Source: JBFWVD01 sp050246915 (GTDB taxonomy: Bacteria; Actinomycetota; Acidimicrobiia; Acidimicrobiales; Ilumatobacteraceae). From it: a stretch of 21,292 nt of DNA. The first letter of the stretch is position 1, and every line of letters starts with the position of its first letter. Made by a program: the position numbers and the translations under genes. The notes beneath the pieces were generated by a model. That model was not told the origin of the DNA. It did not search any database and was given only the letters and a program-made list of their open reading frames with translations. The stretch lies in NCBI GenBank assembly GCA_050246915.1, contig JBFWVD010000077.1, forward strand, positions 1 through 21,292, in the 5' to 3' direction. Positions 1-7,581 of this stretch are shown here, one piece after another.

Positions 1-920
1 TCGGCGGCGGTGTCGCCGCTGCCGCTGCCGAGCGCCTCGGCGCCCGACACGATCTCCATGATCTCGGTGGTGATCGAGTCCTGGCGGGCCCGGTTCATGA
101 TGCGGCTGAGGTTGCGGATGAGCTCCTCAGCGTTGTCGGTGGCGGCCTTCATGGCCCGCTGACGGAAGGCGTGCTCCGATGCCGCAGCGTTGAGCATGGC
201 GGCATAGACGCGAGCCTCGAGATAACGGGGCAGGAGTTCTTCGAGGATGACGGCCGGGCTCGGCTCGAACTCGAAATCGGCCTTCGACCCGTCTGGGGCG
301 TCGGGCTTGCCATCGCCACCTTCGACCACCTCGTGACCGAGGGGGATGAGCGGGCGCTGCACGACTTCCTGCGAACCGGCCGAGGCGAAGCGGGTGTACA
401 CCAACTCCACCTTGTCGACCTCGCCCGCTTCGAACATCTCCCGCACCTTCGACGCGACGCGCTTGGCGTCTTCGTAGGTGGGGTTGTCGGTGAAACCGGT
501 GTAGTTGGCGTCGATGCGATAGCCGCGGAAGCGGAAGTAGCCGTCGGCCTTCTTGCCCACCAGCACCAGCGAGTAGTCGAGGCCTTGACTGGCGTACTTC
601 TTCACTTCGCCTTCGGTGGCCCGGATGACGCCGGTGTTGTAGCCGCCGCACAGACCGCGGTCGGCGGTGAGAGCCACGAAGCAGACCTTCGACACCTTGT
701 CGCGACCGTTCAGCAACGGTGAACGGACCTCTCCGCCGGCGGCCGCCAGATCCTTGACCACCGCGGTGATCTGATCGGAGTACGGCATGGCGGCGTGGAC
801 CCGCTGCTGGGCGCGCACGATACGGGAGCCCGCGATGAGCTCCATGGCGCGCGTGATCTTCTTGGTGGCCTGGACGCTGCGGATGCGGCGTCGAAGGATG
901 CGCTCCTGACCTCCAGCCAT
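1..920 (-). CDS. atpG: F1Fo ATP synthase gamma subunit (3' end cut by window edge)
   Basis: The gamma subunit is the rotating central shaft of F1 that couples c-ring rotation to catalysis in the alpha3beta3 head, on the cytoplasmic side of the membrane. About 306 codons are visible with no stop before position 1. The N-terminus (MAGGQERILRRRIRSV, then KKITRAMELIAGSRI) and the C-terminal helix (RNLSRIMNRARQDSITTEI, then IVSGAEAL) are classic gamma signatures. The last visible residues are a Gly/Ser-rich tail just past the usual family end, so only a few codons are probably missing. The ATG at 918-920 lies 6 bases after the atpA stop, which fits one operon transcript. A loop near residues 190-215, rich in Gly, Asp and Pro, looks like a lineage-specific insertion. 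Identification is very secure. Confidence 0.96.
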   Translation of the reverse strand, partial: MAGGQERILRRRIRSVQATKKITRAMELIAGSRIVRAQQRVHAAMPYSDQITAVVKDLAAAGGEVRSPLLNGRDKVSKVCFVALTADRGLCGGYNTGVIRATEGEVKKYASQGLDYSLVLVGKKADGYFRFRGYRIDANYTGFTDNPTYEDAKRVASKVREMFEAGEVDKVELVYTRFASAGSQEVVQRPLIPLGHEVVEGGDGKPDAPDGSKADFEFEPSPAVILEELLPRYLEARVYAAMLNAAASEHAFRQRAMKAATDNAEELIRNLSRIMNRARQDSITTEIMEIVSGAEALGSGSGDTAA

Positions 921-926
921 CTCAGA

Positions 927-2531
927 TCACTCGGTCGCCAGGGTCTTGGGCGTGTGCGCTTCGCCGAGCGCCTCAGCCGAGGTCGCGGTGGGGTTGGCCG
1001 AACCGGGAGCAGCCGTGGGGCTGCCCGAGGCGAGGAAGCTGGCCTTCACCGATGCCACGGCGTCCTCGATGCCCGTGGGCAGCGAACCGGCGGTGCGGAT
1101 CTCGTCGAGCATGGAGGCGTAGCGGGTGCGGAACGCGTCGAGCAGATACTGCTCGAAGCCCTTCACATCGCTCACCGGCAGATCGTCGAGGAAGCCCTTG
1201 GTGCCGGCGAACACCGACACGACCTGCTCGGCCACCGGCATCGGCGAGTTGAGGGGCTGCTTGAGCAGCTCCACCAAGCGATAGCCACGCTCGAGCTGCG
1301 CCTTGGAGATGGCGTCGAGCTCGGAACCGAAGGTGGCGAAGGCCTCGAGCTCACGGAACTGGGCGAGGTCGAGCTTGAGCGTGCCCGACACCGACTTCAT
1401 GGCCTTGATCTGAGCGGCGCCACCCACGCGGGACACCGAGATGCCCACGTCGACGGCGGGACGCACGCCGGCCTTGAAGAGGTCGTCCTGGAGATACACC
1501 TGGCCGTCGGTGATCGAGATCACGTTGGTCGGGATGTAGGCGGACACGTCGCCGGCCTTGGTCTCGATGATCGGGAGCGCAGTCAGTGAACCTGCGCCCT
1601 TTTCATCGGAGAGCTTCGCGGCACGCTCGAGCAGACGGCTGTGCAAGTAGAACACGTCGCCGGGGTAGGCCTCGCGGCCCGGCGGGCGTCGCAGCAGCAG
1701 CGACATCTGACGGTACGACTCGGCCTGCTTGGAGAGGTCGTCGTACACCACGAGGGCGTGCTCGCCGTTCTCCATCCAGTGCTGACCCATGGCGCAACCG
1801 GTGTACGGGGCGAGGTACTTGAACGGTGCCGGATCGGCGGCCGGAGCGTTGACCACGACGGTGTACTCGAGCGCCCCGCGCTGGCGGAGCGTCTCGACCG
1901 TCTGGGCCACGGTGGAGCCCTTCTGACCGATGGCCACGTAGATGCACTTCACGCCCAGACCCTTTTGGTTCAGGATCGTGTCGATGGCGATGGTGGTCTT
2001 GCCGGTCTTGCGGTCGCCGATGATGAGCTCACGCTGACCACGACCGATGGGGGTCATGGCGTCGACGGCCTTGATGCCGGTCTGCAGCGGCTCGTGCACC
2101 GGCTTGCGGCCGGTGATGCCGGGAGCCTGGATCTCGACGCGACGGTTGATGGCACCAACGAGCGGCCCACGGCCGTCGATGGGCTCGCCCATGGCGTTGA
2201 CGACGCGGCCGAGCAGGGCGTCACCGACCGGCACCGACAAGATGCGGTTGGTGGCCTTGACGGTCTGGCCCTCTTCGATGCCGGCGGACTCGCCGAGCAC
2301 CACGGCGCCGATGGACTCCTCGTCGAGGTTGAGGGCGAGGCCGAGGACGCCGTTCTCGAACTCGAGGAGCTCGTTCACAGCGGCTTCGGGGAGGCCCGAC
2401 ACCTTGGCGATGCCGTCACCGACTTCGGCGACGCGCCCTACGGTGCGCGCCTCGAGCGACGGCTGGAACCCCTCGAGGTTCTTGCGAATGGCCGCTTCGA
2501 TGTCGGCTGCGGAAATGGTCAGCTCTGACAC
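927..2531 (-). CDS. atpA: F1Fo ATP synthase alpha subunit
   Basis: The alpha subunit forms the non-catalytic nucleotide-binding sites of the F1 head. The 534-residue length is normal for actinobacteria, which often carry an extended C-terminus; here the last 30 or so residues are Ala/Ser/Thr/Pro-rich. The Walker A motif GDRKTGKT is at residues 172-179, the family segment TGIKAVDAMTPIGRGQRE precedes it, and the conserved Ser-Arg (SVSRVGG, Arg368) supplies the arginine contact to the catalytic site. Translation probably starts at GTG (2529-2531): a GGAG Shine-Dalgarno at 2539-2542 sits 7 bases upstream and the resulting MSELTIS start matches the family. It lies 27 bases after atpH and 6 bases before atpG. 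Confidence 0.97.
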   Translation of the reverse strand: MSELTISAADIEAAIRKNLEGFQPSLEARTVGRVAEVGDGIAKVSGLPEAAVNELLEFENGVLGLALNLDEESIGAVVLGESAGIEEGQTVKATNRILSVPVGDALLGRVVNAMGEPIDGRGPLVGAINRRVEIQAPGITGRKPVHEPLQTGIKAVDAMTPIGRGQRELIIGDRKTGKTTIAIDTILNQKGLGVKCIYVAIGQKGSTVAQTVETLRQRGALEYTVVVNAPAADPAPFKYLAPYTGCAMGQHWMENGEHALVVYDDLSKQAESYRQMSLLLRRPPGREAYPGDVFYLHSRLLERAAKLSDEKGAGSLTALPIIETKAGDVSAYIPTNVISITDGQVYLQDDLFKAGVRPAVDVGISVSRVGGAAQIKAMKSVSGTLKLDLAQFRELEAFATFGSELDAISKAQLERGYRLVELLKQPLNSPMPVAEQVVSVFAGTKGFLDDLPVSDVKGFEQYLLDAFRTRYASMLDEIRTAGSLPTGIEDAVASVKASFLASGSPTAAPGSANPTATSAEALGEAHTPKTLATE

Positions 2532-2558
2532 TTCATGACTCCGTGACTGTCGGGTCTC

Positions 2559-3089
2559 TTAGAGGAGGGACTTCAGCTGGTCGAGGCGGCGGCGCACCGA
2601 ACCGTCGATGACGGTGTCGCCGACCTGGGCGACGAGGCCGCCCTTGATGGACTCGTCGATGATGACCTTGAGCTCGACGGTCTTGCCGGTGGCATTCTGC
2701 AACGCCGTGGTGAGACGAGCCTGCTGGTCGGGTGTGAGGGCGATGGCCGAGCGGACCTCGGCGATCACCTTGGCTTCCGACGATGCCGCACGACCGACGA
2801 GGCGGTCGATGATGGCGGGGAGCTCGCGGCCGCGGCCGGCGCCCACCACGAAACTGATGAGTGCGACGGTGGTGGTGCTGGCCTTGCCGCCGAGGAGGTC
2901 CTCGACCACGCTCTGGCGCTTGGCCGGCGGGACGAGCCCATCGGTGAGCGTGGAGCGCAGCGCATCGGAACCCTCGAAGGCCCGGGCGAAGCGGTAGAGC
3001 TCATCGGAGACGGTGGAGAGGTTGCCCTCGGCCCGAGCGACCTCGAAGAGCGCCTGCGCGTAGCCGGTGACGATGTTGGAGTCGCTCAT
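2559..3089 (-). CDS. atpH: F1Fo ATP synthase delta subunit
   Basis: The delta subunit sits on top of F1 and anchors it to the peripheral b stalk. The protein is 176 residues, the usual stand-alone length. The N-terminal helical domain begins with YAQALFEVARAEG, the standard delta opening, and the C-terminus has the diagnostic KGGLVAQVGDTVIDGSVRRR followed by LDQLKSLL. Its ATG overlaps the stop of the upstream b-type gene by 4 bases (ATGA, 3086-3089), indicating translational coupling. In mycobacteria delta is fused behind a b-like domain; here the two are adjacent but separate. Identification is secure. Confidence 0.96.
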   Translation of the reverse strand: MSDSNIVTGYAQALFEVARAEGNLSTVSDELYRFARAFEGSDALRSTLTDGLVPPAKRQSVVEDLLGGKASTTTVALISFVVGAGRGRELPAIIDRLVGRAASSEAKVIAEVRSAIALTPDQQARLTTALQNATGKTVELKVIIDESIKGGLVAQVGDTVIDGSVRRRLDQLKSLL

Positions 3090-3658
3090 GACCGCACGCT
3101 CCCGACCTGGGCGATGAACTGCTCGACGAGTGCGCTCTGCGTGGCGGCATCGAGGTTGCGCTCGACGACCTGCTCGGCAGCACCGATGGCCAGACGGGCC
3201 ACCGCACCTTGGAGTTCGCTGGACACCCGCCCCTTGGAGGACTCGATGTCGGCCAGGGCCCGAGCCCTGGTGTCCACGAGCTCTGCCTCGACGCGAGCCA
3301 GGCCCTCGGCCTTGAGCTGCTCGGCGGTGCGGCGGGCGTCGGACACGATGGCCGCCGCTTCGTCGCTGGCCCCGGCGAGCGACGCCCGAACCTCGTTGGC
3401 GTCGGCCTCAGCGGCCACCTTGGCGGCGGCGGACTTGTCGAGTTCGGCCTGGATGCGCTCGGTGCGAGCAGCCATTGCCTTCTTGATGGCCGGACCGGCC
3501 TTCCAGAACAGGACACCGAACACGAGCAGGAAGGCGAGACCGCCCCAGATGAGCTCGTAGGAGAGGATCTCCTCGCCGGGGAACCACTTCTGGGGAGCTT
3601 CGAAGCCTCCGTGGCCGCCTTCTTCGGCGGCGAGGACCACATTCGCGAGGATGCTCAT
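3086..3658 (-). CDS. atpF: F1Fo ATP synthase b-type subunit (second copy, next to delta)
   Basis: This is a peripheral-stalk b subunit that holds F1 static against the rotor. Its 190 residues comprise a short N-terminal stretch with a possible exported end (MSILANVVLAAEEG), one membrane helix at about residues 36-53 (WGGLAFLLVFGVLFWKAG), then a long Ala/Glu/Arg-rich coiled coil ending in GAAEQVVERNLD, typical of b subunits. It is the second b-type gene in the operon. Its ATG overlaps the stop of the first b gene by 1 base (TGATG at 3656-3660), and its own stop overlaps the delta start by 4 bases. The pair probably forms a heterodimeric b/b' stalk. Which copy should be called b and which b' cannot be decided from sequence alone. 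Confidence 0.93.
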   Translation of the reverse strand: MSILANVVLAAEEGGHGGFEAPQKWFPGEEILSYELIWGGLAFLLVFGVLFWKAGPAIKKAMAARTERIQAELDKSAAAKVAAEADANEVRASLAGASDEAAAIVSDARRTAEQLKAEGLARVEAELVDTRARALADIESSKGRVSSELQGAVARLAIGAAEQVVERNLDAATQSALVEQFIAQVGSVRS

Positions 3659-4326
3659 CAGTTCAGCCCTGCCTGGTTCACGAAGTCGTCAACGACGCCG
3701 GCGTTGGCGTTGCGGTCGATGGGACGAGCCACGACTCGCTCGGCGGCACCGACGGCGAGGTCGGTGACCGTCCCCCGCATGGAGGCGACGGCAGTGGCCC
3801 GGCTGGCCGAGATCTCCTCGGCCGCTTGGGCCCGCAACTGGGCGAGCTCGGCGTTGAGTGCTGCCATCTTCTGAGCACGGACCGCCTCTACCTCACCCCG
3901 AGCCGAGTCGAGGATCGATGCGGCCTCTGCCTTGGCGGCAGCGAGCTTGGCCAGATAGGCCTCACGCTCTGCCCCGACGGAGTCCTTGGCCCGCTCAGCA
4001 GCGTCGAAGTCGCCACTGATCTTGGCGGCGCGAGCGTCCATGCCGGCCTTGAGCCGCGGGTATGCGACGAGCCGGATGATCGCGAGCAACACGAGGAACG
4101 AACCGAGTCCCCAGGCGATCTCCCGGTACTCCGGAAGAACAGGGTTCGGCTCTTTGTCCACGCACTGCGACGGGTTGTTGAACTTCTCGCTGCTGGTGCA
4201 GTCCTTGGCTTCCGAATGGCCTTCGCCTTCGGCGGTGGTCGTCGACTCCTCGGAGTCGCTTTCCTCTTGAGCCAGGATCTTCACCGACGCGAGCTGCGCA
4301 CCACTACGGGTGACGACTGCGAGCAC
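3658..4326 (-). CDS. atpF: F1Fo ATP synthase b-type subunit (first copy, extended N-terminus)
   Basis: This is a second peripheral-stalk subunit of 222 residues. A membrane helix at about residues 71-89 (AWGLGSFLVLLAIIRLVAYP) is followed by an alanine-rich coiled coil (KLAAAKAEAASILDSARGEV) ending in GAAERVVARPID, parallel to the downstream copy. The N-terminal 65 residues are unusual for a b subunit: mildly hydrophobic at first, then acidic and Ser/Thr-rich, with two cysteines (43 and 55) that would lie outside the membrane. The GTG start (4324-4326) is supported by a strong AAAGGAG Shine-Dalgarno at 4333-4339, 6 bases upstream. The gene lies 36 bases after atpE. A later internal start would lose this tail but has no comparable ribosome site that I noticed. 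Confidence 0.9.
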   Translation of the reverse strand: MLAVVTRSGAQLASVKILAQEESDSEESTTTAEGEGHSEAKDCTSSEKFNNPSQCVDKEPNPVLPEYREIAWGLGSFLVLLAIIRLVAYPRLKAGMDARAAKISGDFDAAERAKDSVGAEREAYLAKLAAAKAEAASILDSARGEVEAVRAQKMAALNAELAQLRAQAAEEISASRATAVASMRGTVTDLAVGAAERVVARPIDRNANAGVVDDFVNQAGLN

Positions 4327-4362
4327 GTCAGGCTCCTTTGGGGTCGTGACGAGGATTCGGTA

Positions 4363-4626
4363 TCAGGCGAACTTCAGGAGGATGAACACCACGAAGCCGA
4401 TGAGGGCAAGGGCCTCGGTGAAGGCGATGCCGAGGAACATGGTGGTACGCACCATGCCAGCGGACTCGGGCTGGCGGGCCATGGCCTGGACCGACTGGCC
4501 GACGAGGTAGCCGATGCCGATGCCGGGGCCGATGGCGGCAAGGCCGTAGGCGTAGCCAGCGCTCGCGGCGGCTGCCGCGTTCTTCGCATCGTCTGGGGTG
4601 GCGGCCTGGGCGAGGATGATTGACAT
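4363..4626 (-). CDS. atpE: F1Fo ATP synthase c subunit (proteolipid)
   Basis: The c subunit oligomerises into the membrane rotor ring that carries the coupling ion. The 87-residue protein is a two-helix hairpin: helix 1 holds the glycine-rich GPGIGIG (33-39), the loop carries the conserved ARQPE (50-54), and helix 2 has the ion-binding carboxylate Glu71 in FTEALALIGFVVF. The Gln and Glu-Ser/Thr residues of sodium-type rings are absent (Ile at the Gln position, Ala after Glu71), so a proton ring is expected. A Shine-Dalgarno AGGAGA sits about 9 bases before the ATG. It lies 54 bases after atpB. The first dozen residues form a short extra N-terminal extension. Confidence 0.96.
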   Translation of the reverse strand: MSIILAQAATPDDAKNAAAAASAGYAYGLAAIGPGIGIGYLVGQSVQAMARQPESAGMVRTTMFLGIAFTEALALIGFVVFILLKFA

Positions 4627-4680
4627 TTTCGTGGTTCTCCTAGGAGCTCGGGATTGGGAGATCGTGGGGCGAGCGCTGGA

Positions 4681-5439
4681 TCAGTGCTCGGGATGGACGG
4701 CGCCGCCGATGTACACGGCAGCCAGGATGACGAAGACGTATGCCTGCAGGAAGGCGACCAGCACTTCGAACAAGGTGAGGAAGATCAACATGAAGAAGGG
4801 AAGCGGGAAGATGACCTTCAGCAGCCCGTCACCGGTGATGAGTGCGTCGGTCAACACTGCGAACGTCACGAGCAGGATGTGGCCGGCCAGCAAGTTGGCG
4901 AAGAGACGGACGGCGAGCGAGAAGGGCCGCACCAGGAAGGTGGAGATGAACTCGATCGGCGTCACCAGGATGTACAACGCCTTGGGCACGCCCGGGGGGA
5001 ACAGCGAGTTCTTGAGATAGTGGCCCAGGCCCTGGTGCTTGATACCGGCGACGTTGAAGCACAGCCACACGATGAGGGCCAGGAACAGCGGCCCGGCCAT
5101 GCGGGCGTTGGCCGGCATCTGGAACGTCGGGATGATGCCGGTGATGTTGGTCAGGAAGATGAAGCAGAACGCCGAGAGCAGGAACGGGGTCCAGCCGAGG
5201 CCGTCCTTGCCCATGGTCTGCATGATCACGCCGTCTTGGATGAAGTCGACCGTCGACTCCGCCAGGTTGCGGACTCCGGTCGGTGCCTTCAGCGGATCCT
5301 TCGAACCCGCCAAGAGGAACAGCACCGCGGTGATGACCATGGCCAAGACGCTGATGAGAGCGACCTTGTTGAAGCCCAAGGGCCCGAAGCTCGGCCATAC
5401 GAGGAGATGGCTGATCGGGGGGAACTCGAGAGCGAACAT
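4681..5439 (-). CDS. atpB: F1Fo ATP synthase a subunit
   Basis: The a subunit is the membrane stator that provides the proton half-channels against the c-ring. At 252 residues it has normal length and several membrane helices. The essential arginine is Arg178 in RPFSLAVRLFANLLAGH, and the upstream TPFLLSAFCFIFLTNITG and PIEFISTFLVRPFSL segments are family hallmarks. The ATG lies one base after the atpI stop (TGACATG), so translation is probably coupled. It is followed by atpE after 54 bases, the usual B-E order. Identification is secure. Confidence 0.97.
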   Translation of the reverse strand: MFALEFPPISHLLVWPSFGPLGFNKVALISVLAMVITAVLFLLAGSKDPLKAPTGVRNLAESTVDFIQDGVIMQTMGKDGLGWTPFLLSAFCFIFLTNITGIIPTFQMPANARMAGPLFLALIVWLCFNVAGIKHQGLGHYLKNSLFPPGVPKALYILVTPIEFISTFLVRPFSLAVRLFANLLAGHILLVTFAVLTDALITGDGLLKVIFPLPFFMLIFLTLFEVLVAFLQAYVFVILAAVYIGGAVHPEH

Positions 5440-5440
5440 G

Positions 5441-5929
5441 TCAGCGAACGTCCTTTGCTGGCTTGTGTCCGGGGAAGGCGAGGGTTGCGGAGACGAACTT
5501 CAGCTCCCAGAAGAGCAGACCGAGGTGAGCGACGATGAGCGTGATGCCCAGCGGCACCAACGCCACCCACGATTGGTCCTTCGCCCACCACAGCACCCCG
5601 CCGACGATGGCGAGACGGATGAGGAACCCGAAGAGCACCGCGCCCATCATCAACCCGAGGGAGATGCGTGCGGTGGTACCGATGAGATAGGCCGAGAGGG
5701 CGAAGTTGGCGAGGACGATGGCGATGCCGAGCGCACAGCCGGCCACCCCGTCCATGCCCTCGAGCAGACCGAAGAAGATGAGCGCCACCGGAGCGGCGTA
5801 GAGCCCGAGTTTGGTGAGGTGCTTGGCGATGACCATCTCGGTGGCCGGACCATCGACCGGCCCCATGCTCATGGCGTTCGGGCCGATCGCGTTGTGGCTC
5901 ATGGTGCTGCTCGCATTGTTGGAGTTCAT
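5441..5929 (-). CDS. atpI: ATP synthase I-family membrane protein (AtpI-like)
   Basis: A small membrane protein of 162 residues with about four predicted helices starting near residue 41 (KLGLYAAPVALIFFGLLEG), then a helix around residues 67-84, a helix ending in FLIRLAIVGGVLWWA, and a final LGITLIVAHLGLLFWELKF. Its shape and position immediately before atpB fit the ATP synthase subunit I family, which assists assembly of the c-ring or ion supply and is not part of the finished enzyme. The first 30 residues are polar with several Met, so the true start could be an internal ATG. However, the chosen ATG overlaps the stop of the preceding gene by 4 bases (ATGA, 5926-5929), which favours it. Family assignment is by topology and context. 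Confidence 0.8.
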   Translation of the reverse strand: MNSNNASSTMSHNAIGPNAMSMGPVDGPATEMVIAKHLTKLGLYAAPVALIFFGLLEGMDGVAGCALGIAIVLANFALSAYLIGTTARISLGLMMGAVLFGFLIRLAIVGGVLWWAKDQSWVALVPLGITLIVAHLGLLFWELKFVSATLAFPGHKPAKDVR

Positions 5930-6213
5930 GGCGCTACCGGATCAGCGTCGCGAGCGACGCTGCGACTGGGAGACGACGGGAGCGCCTGCTCGTGGCGGCG
6001 CATCTGCGCGTCGTAGGCGTACCACATCTTGATGCCCTGGCCCACGAGAGCCAACAGCGACAACACGATCATGAACAACGGCCGGGTGCCGGCCTTGTCG
6101 TCGACGAACCAACCGATACCGAAGAAGATTGCGGTCGTGGCAGCCAATTCAAAAGCCACGGCGAGCGAGTCGCCGAGTCCTCGATTGAGCTCCTGCCTGT
6201 CGCGCAGATCCAC
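5926..6213 (-). CDS. atpZ: AtpZ/AtpI-family small membrane protein
   Basis: A 95-residue protein with two membrane helices (about 19-36 and 48-63) around a short loop FVDDKAGTRPLF, followed by a charged cytoplasmic tail. This is the pattern of the putative F1Fo-ATPase subunit family (AtpZ, linked to Mg2+ or Ca2+ supply and assembly). The GTG start at 6211-6213 is chosen because AAGGG (6220-6224) lies 6 bases upstream and the next in-frame Met is inside helix 2. It is the first gene of the ATP synthase operon and overlaps the following atpI-like gene by 4 bases. The family call rests on size, topology, the loop and position. Confidence 0.78.
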   Translation of the reverse strand: MDLRDRQELNRGLGDSLAVAFELAATTAIFFGIGWFVDDKAGTRPLFMIVLSLLALVGQGIKMWYAYDAQMRRHEQALPSSPSRSVARDADPVAP

Positions 6214-6279
6214 GAAGATCCCTTCCGGGGTCTGGGGGTAGCGGCAGGGGGCAGCGGTCGACGCGGCAGCACCGGCGCG

Positions 6280-6300
6280 TCCCCCTCCTTGGTCGGGGGA
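6280..6300 (-). terminator. Weak GC hairpin between the wecA-like gene and the atp operon
   Basis: TCCCCC at 6280-6285 can pair with GGGGGA at 6295-6300 across a 9-base loop, starting 3 bases past the wecA-like stop. No T-run follows on the minus strand, so it may only attenuate or be incidental. The remainder of 6214-6303 should carry any atp operon promoter, but I could not pick a convincing -35/-10 pair. Confidence 0.25.
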
Positions 6301-6303
6301 ACG

Positions 6304-7527
6304 TTAGGCGTCAGGCCCCCGAGCGGGCAAAACGTCACTCACATCTGATTCAGATGGGGCCGATCGGTGTGGGAGCGGTTCATCCACCGCCGGCGGAGCA
6401 TCGACCGCCGGCGGAGCATCCGCGGCGCGGCGTCGCACCTCCGGGTGCAAGACGGTGTAGAGCACCAGGAACGACGCGACCACCAAGAACGGCACCACGC
6501 CGTTGCCACTGTCGTTGTACACCGGGTACAGCACGAGGATCGACAGCGCTGCAGTCCATCCCCACAAGATCGCCACACTGCGCCAGTGCCCATGACCGAG
6601 GCGCATGAGCCGATGATGCAGATGGTCCTTGTCGGCGGTGGCCAACCCGGCGCGGCGCGTCGCGCGTCGGATGATGGCCCACACCGTGTCCACCACCGGC
6701 ACGCCCAAGATGACGAGCGGGATGAACAGCGGGGCGAAGAAGAAGTAGGTCTGCCCTCGCGCCACGGAGTCGCCCGACTGGCCCCCGACGACCACGGTGG
6801 ACGATGCCATCAACACCCCGAGCAGCAGCGCTCCCCCATCGCCCATGAAGATGCGCGCCGGGTGCACGTTCCACGGCAAGAACCCGACGCACAGACCGCA
6901 CACCACGATGGCTACCAGCGGCCCTGATGAGGACGGGTCGAGGTAGCCGCTGCCGTCGCCGATGAGGTCGTAGGCATAGGCGAAGAAGGTGGCCGAGCCG
7001 ATGGCCACGATGCCGGCGGCCAGACCGTCGAGGCCGTCGATGAGGTTCACCGCGTTGGCCATACCGATCACCCACAACGTCGTGATGAGCGGCGACAGAT
7101 CGTCGGGGATGTACGTGAGATCCAGGAACGGCAGCTTCACGTTCAAGATCTGCACGCCGAGCAGGAACAGGCAGCTCGAGGCCAGGACCATACCCGCGAC
7201 CTTGGCGGGAGCGCTCACCTCACGCAGATCGTCGACGAACCCAACCGTGTACATGACGACTCCGGCGAGCACGATCGCCAGCGGCTCCGTCGTGGTGAAC
7301 ACCTCGTGGAAGCGGTCCATCCGCCACGCCACCAGCATCGCCACGAGCAGACCGGCCAACATGGCCATGCCGCCCACATCGGGTGTGACCCGCTCGTGGA
7401 CCCGCCGCTCGTCGGGTTCGACGACCCATCCGCGGCGCAGGCTGACCGCCCTCACGATGGGTGTGCAGACGAACGTCGTAGCCGCCGCGACCCCACCCAC
7501 GAAGAGGTAACCCCGGAGGTCTGCCAT
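6304..7527 (-). CDS. wecA: WecA/MraY-family undecaprenyl-phosphate sugar-1-phosphate transferase
   Basis: A polytopic membrane enzyme of 407 residues that moves a sugar-1-phosphate (GlcNAc-1-P in WecA) from a UDP-sugar to undecaprenyl or decaprenyl phosphate, starting a lipid-linked polysaccharide. Family motifs appear in order: FVDD (97-100), NLIDGLDGLAAG (161-172), PWNVHPARIFMGDGG (218-232) and DKDHLHHRL (299-307), the His-rich motif of the WecA/TagO branch as opposed to MraY. The ATG at 7525-7527 is preferred because an earlier in-frame start at 7605 would overlap the divergent glycosyltransferase and adds non-hydrophobic sequence. A possible -10 box (TAGCCT, 7538-7543) would give a nearly leaderless message. 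The C-terminal tail is Pro/Asp/Ser-rich with a duplicated hexapeptide. In mycobacteria wecA also sits just before the atp genes. The exact sugar cannot be told. Confidence 0.9.
   Translation of the reverse strand: MADLRGYLFVGGVAAATTFVCTPIVRAVSLRRGWVVEPDERRVHERVTPDVGGMAMLAGLLVAMLVAWRMDRFHEVFTTTEPLAIVLAGVVMYTVGFVDDLREVSAPAKVAGMVLASSCLFLLGVQILNVKLPFLDLTYIPDDLSPLITTLWVIGMANAVNLIDGLDGLAAGIVAIGSATFFAYAYDLIGDGSGYLDPSSSGPLVAIVVCGLCVGFLPWNVHPARIFMGDGGALLLGVLMASSTVVVGGQSGDSVARGQTYFFFAPLFIPLVILGVPVVDTVWAIIRRATRRAGLATADKDHLHHRLMRLGHGHWRSVAILWGWTAALSILVLYPVYNDSGNGVVPFLVVASFLVLYTVLHPEVRRRAADAPPAVDAPPAVDEPLPHRSAPSESDVSDVLPARGPDA
6386..6421. repeat. 18-bp tandem duplication in the wecA-like C-terminal tail
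   Basis: Two adjacent copies of ACCGCCGGCGGAGCATC plus one base (6386-6403 and 6404-6421) differ only in the final base. In frame they encode a repeated Asp-Ala-Pro-Pro-Ala-Val hexapeptide in the hydrophilic tail behind the last membrane helix. The unit is itself GC-palindromic (CCGCCGGCGG). Confidence 0.85.
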
Positions 7528-7581
7528 CGAGTCGGCGAGGCTAGTGGTGAATCGTCGGGCCGTGGAGCCGATGGATGAACC

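Noticed and set aside
1641..2528. Long open frame on the plus strand opposite atpA
   Set aside because: It is a GC-driven shadow of atpA; its translation has no recognisable domain and atpA is certain.
4363..4626. Sodium-type c-ring
   Set aside because: The Gln in helix 1 and the Ser/Thr after the key Glu that mark sodium rings are missing.
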